NCBI GenBank assembly: GCA_050084515.1 | Contig: CM114273.1 | Coordinates: 26,226,001-26,290,000, forward strand | Length of the DNA: 64,000 nucleotides | Direction: 5' to 3' | DNA from: Blasia pusilla | Lineage: Eukaryota > Marchantiophyta > Marchantiopsida > Blasiales | In this document: one piece after another, positions 60,456-64,000 of the stretch | How positions within the stretch are numbered: the stretch's first letter is position 1 | How the letters are laid out: the number at the start of each line of letters is the position of its first letter | The notes under the pieces: generated by a model | What the model saw: the letters and a program-made list of their open reading frames with translations, nothing else | Told to the model about the DNA's origin: nothing | Database searches by the model: none | Program-made: the position numbers and the translations under genes

Positions 60456-60490
60456 TCTCGTTATTTGAATGGACTTACTTGCGTGCTAAA

Positions 60491-63400
60491 ATGAGGAATC
60501 CCGCATCGGTGTGTGCAGAACCCAGCAGCTCTGCATCTGTTGCTGTTGTCGGAGCAGGGGTCAGGTATTTCATGCTCACCACTCTTCGATTGCTGCAGAT
60601 CTGCTAATCACTGTGGCAGTCTTGAAAAAGTCTTTGATTGGTGATGGCAGCTCTTGGGATTAGAACCTCTACCCATGCCCACCCATGCAAAATTGCAGTT
60701 TTTGGCAAGTGAGAGCCAGCTAACACTGACATGTTCTTCTGGAAATCATGGCCAAAAGACTCAATGGTTGGGTCGATGTGCTGTAGCCATATTCTGGGAC
60801 TGTTCAAACCAGCCGTTGGGTAAAGACCGCATTTAAAGGAGGTTCTCAACCATTTTCCAAATTGTCTAATAAGGGTTGAAGTTATTTCGTCATGTGCTAT
60901 ATTATCGCATCTAATTATACGATCAATGATCAGTAGCTTCTTTGCTGATGTGCAGTGGACTTGCTGCAGCATATCGACTGAGAAAAGCAGGTGTGAACGT
61001 AACGGTTTTTGAAGCAGGAGACAATGTTGGAGGCAAATTGAGGACGGTTTTTGAAGATGGTCTTACCTTTGACTTTGGCCCAAATTCCATGGTTCGTATA
61101 TTGTGCTTTTAGTTCCCCTGTACTTCTATTGTCTTGTTAAATTTTAAATCTCAAGTGAGGTGAACAGTTCACAGGTGAGGTGCGGCACAGGCAAGATTAG
61201 AGGCTTGGGGGATACTCATGAGACTTCATGGTGAAATAATTTGCATGCTACTTGCAGGGTTTCCATGCAGCTGGGTACTTCTTTTAATACCAAAAGTGCC
61301 TGGATAGAAGATTCACAAAAACAAGAAAAAGGAATGAGCTCCTCATCAGCTGTTCTATCCAGCTTTTGGAATTTGTGAGAATCCGGCTGCATAGATTCCC
61401 TGTAGGTGAAATGCAATGGGCAGAACAAACGGGCTAGATCTAAGCCCTGCAACAAACAACTCCAGAGTGTCCTGAAAGATCCTTCAAATGTTGTGCTAGT
61501 GTAGTTGTCACTGTAGATACCTGTCCCACTGTAGCACAGCTTACATCTAAAAGTCACAAGGTCACAAGGTGGGTCCAAATTGTTAGTATGTCTGGTAGTG
61601 GACTGAATCAGTTGGCTGGTCAGTAAAGACCAAATATTGTACCCATGTATTTGCCACATAATTATGTAGGTGTCTTTCTGAGCAAGATCCAATTTAGCTA
61701 AAATCTCGGTGCTTTAGATGAACGGACTTAGCTTTACATGTAAAGGTGTAGAATAGGCAATGAAGTGGGGGACTTGGTTGAAGAGTTCATCGTTTCTTCT
61801 TTTCTTCTTTATAATTATTTTCAGCTCTCAAACAAGTGGATGGCAATGAAACTTTGATGCAGCTACTTTAGCTACCCCAAAGTGGTGATCCTTCATTGTG
61901 AAACTGTTGAAGTGAGATGAATCAATAAGTGAGTGTAAATCTGGGAGTGGATTTTTTGTATCCAATGCCCGAGAAAATCTACTGAAAAATGAAGATGGTA
62001 GCTATTTTTTTATGTCATCTGTTGATTTGAAGATATGGTGTGCCAAATACTGTCGCAGCTCAGTTCTTTCTGAATTTGTGGGATATTAAAACCAGCTAGC
62101 CTTCTGCTTGAGCCTGCAGATTGTACCAATCAGGAATAACCGTCAGGGCCTTTCACTGTCTTGAATTGGATACATTGTCACTGAGTTTACTCTGATGGAT
62201 GCTGGGCCTCAACACCACGTGTCCATCCTGCTTTTGCGATTATTAGTGATGCACATTTTGATCAAGACTTTGACATTTAAGTCACCCAGGAGAAACTTTT
62301 TGGAAGATGTGCATTCGTTTGGGATCCAGTGTTGGATACTAACCTCTTGAGAACCCTACCATGAAACACTCCCAACACAAATTGTGGAATGTCTCATCCT
62401 TGAAGTAGATATTCAGTGCTCAATCCAGTTGAATGTTTGTAATAAAATAGTTCTGTCGCCACTTACATCCCAGGTGGAGAAGGAGCCAGAAGTGAGTTTA
62501 TTGATAGATGATCTGCGACTGCGAGAAGAGCAGCAATTTGTAAGTATCCTGAACGGGTTCAACTATCATGAGGCATGACGCCTGATGTTTGTCTGGTGAT
62601 GACAATTCTACCCCTAATACTGAATATGGCAAGAATTATTGTGTAGTGCAGTCATAACCTATTGAAAGCGGATATTAACCTGTTCTCAACAACGTGCATC
62701 GCCCTGTTGATATACACATTTATACAGCTTGCTTTCGCACTCAAAGACTTCACCAGCTTTCTTTGAATACAACATAGAGCTTTGATTTGTGGAATTATCC
62801 ATAGACCACCTTGTAATTCATACTCTTCTCAGTGTCTACTTACAGTGCTCTCCGCGAGTGGTGGGATATTGCTTGAAGGTTGACGGTGTCAGCTTATTGT
62901 CCACAGGATCTCTAATCCATACTATTATTTGTGTTAGGGGTTAAGGAATGTAGAACGCTCTATGGATGCCATGTGCTTTTTTTAAATACAAAAATAAATG
63001 TCGAGTTTTGTCATCTGCTTATGACTTTTTTCTCATATAGCTTTTTTGGTTTTTTCTAAAGATCATCTCATTGAAACATTTCAAATTTAAGAATAATTCA
63101 TGCAGCGCATGGGCCATTAAACTAGTACTAATTACCACTTTCACTGGTTTTGAGCCAGTAGCCCTTGATGCAGAACAAGAGGTACATACTGCGGGATGGT
63201 AACCCTGTTCTGGTGAGCATCTCCACTTGGATTGAGTTGAAAGATGTCTTGCATTGGATGTGACCTAAGTGTATTATTTGTTAACTGTGGTACATCTTGT
63301 TTCCTATAAGACGACATACCTGAAATTAATGTGGGGGTATGTGCAGATACCATCAAACCCGATAGCACTTATTGGCAGCAAAATTCTCACCACCAAAGCT

Positions 63401-63930
63401 AAGGTGCCGTTTGCCCTCTCACCTTCACAAGTAGAATTCCATTAGTAACTTTTCTTTAGATCTCTTTATGCCTTATCGGTGACCTTTAGATGTAGACGCT
63501 GGAAAGAGTCCTGTGTGTTCTGTGCTGGCATGCATGTGCTGAATCGAGTTGAGAACTGATAACAACTGTGATTCATAACAGTTGGATCTTTTCTTGGAGC
63601 CTTTCACATGGAAGCGCAAGCTTGTAGTGCAAGAAGATTCAAGTATTTCCCCCAATGATGAGAGGTCAGTGTTCTGGAGATCACTGCCCCTATTTCTTGG
63701 GTGCTTTCATTTTTTTCCCGCAGGAAAGAGTGACAAGGAGTTTGAATTTTTCTTGAGAGGCAGATTGGAAATGTATGTAATGAGTACTGAACATTAGGTC
63801 TGACCCTGATGGGGAACATTCAAGCATCTCAAGATTTTCATGTACTGCTGAAAATCTTGAGTAATGGGAGTTGTGTAAATCTGTGGTGTGCAGTGTGGGA
63901 GACTTTATGGGGCGTCATTTTGGAACTGAG
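60491..63930 (+). CDS. PPOX: Protoporphyrinogen oxidase (PPOX2-type), 5' part
   Basis: Exons: 60491-60564, 60956-61091, 62474-62539, 63162-63212, 63347-63403, 63582-63664 and 63894-63930, all GT-AG and in phase. They cover 168 residues, about the first third of the protein; the rest lies beyond the window. The start is ATG 60491 ([20 protein letters not shown]). The FAD-binding motif [14 protein letters not shown] is at residues 20-33, followed by [36 protein letters not shown] and [38 protein letters not shown] and [12 protein letters not shown] follow, aligning with plant PPO2 in order. It oxidises protoporphyrinogen IX to protoporphyrin IX using FAD and oxygen, the last step shared by haem and chlorophyll synthesis. 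The short N-terminus without a long transit peptide fits the mitochondrial PPO2 type. The 1.4-kb intron at 61092-62473 carries an unassigned 158-codon - strand ORF. Confidence 0.93.
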
Positions 63931-64000
63931 GTAAACACAGTCACTGAGTACAAGCTTCATAATCATCATTTTTTTTCCTCTATGAAGGCCGTGTGACAAT

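Larger units (their letters stand above)
57521..60490. other. Probable promoter and 5' region of the PPOX gene
   Basis: No coding exon supported. Contents: (CT)n runs split by a short LINE insertion (58469-58597), a GGTG-rich run (59767-59792) and a foldback region (60253-60455). Moderate GC and CT-rich stretches fit a plant 5' UTR with introns, but no splice model could be fixed. Confidence 0.4.

Noticed and set aside
61216-61692. 158-codon - strand ORF in a PPOX intron
   Set aside because: Long for an intron, but no motif (RT, zinc finger or gag) could be identified; probably chance or an unknown decayed repeat.

Overview
The window looks like nuclear DNA of a plant, probably a non-seed land plant or a close streptophyte relative. 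The evidence is split genes with GT-AG introns and plant-type proteins (TPLATE, a PPOX2-type protoporphyrinogen oxidase). It also has eukaryotic tRNA genes and many decayed LTR and non-LTR retrotransposons. I cannot name the species. No bacterial features, CRISPR arrays or operons are present.

Host genes, all on the + strand: (1) a small mitochondrial Coa1/Tim21-like membrane protein, 2468-3660, 4 exons. (2) TPLATE, the endocytic adaptor subunit, 6933-11864, 6 exons, complete. (3) A P-loop NTPase resembling 2-phosphoglycerate kinases with an N-terminal ATP-cone, 24058 to about 31148, about 15 exons. A LINE sits in one of its introns and its last exon appears out of order. (4) Protoporphyrinogen oxidase, 60491 to beyond the window end, first 7 exons. 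There are two tRNA genes: Pro(AGG) on the - strand at 22460-22531 and Ser(AGA) on the + strand at 32109-32190.

The rest is mostly repeats. 13.7-21 kb holds broken Ty3/gypsy gag-protease units with LTRs. 32.4-35.1 kb is a decayed LINE. 35.7-38.2 kb is an internally deleted gypsy copy with its LTR. 38.3-43.0 kb is a nearly full-length but dead Ty1/copia element. 44.2-53.4 kb is a nest of gypsy fragments in both orientations. 55 kb and 57 kb carry further copia and gypsy pieces.

The main discovery candidate is the gypsy family. Pieced together from its broken copies, its order is gag, protease, a C5-cytosine DNA methyltransferase domain, reverse transcriptase, RNase H, integrase and a C-terminal PHD finger. 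The methyltransferase shows motif I (DLFGG), the PC of motif IV, ENV of motif VI, RPR of motif VIII, and the ERKRAMGF and QAMDL motifs near its end. The element family therefore appears to have carried both a DNA-methylation writer and a chromatin-reader domain. All copies here are inactivated by stops, frameshifts, deletions or inversions. Retrotransposon-encoded methyltransferases have, as I recall, been reported in dinoflagellates and charophyte algae. I do not recall a report of one combined with a PHD finger.

Other notable structure: target-site duplications precisely date LINE insertions, including a copy only about 62 bp long. Several perfect foldback palindromes lie at rearrangement junctions. 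Two copia LTR halves, 17 kb apart and in opposite orientation, share matching 5-bp flanks, which suggests an inversion.
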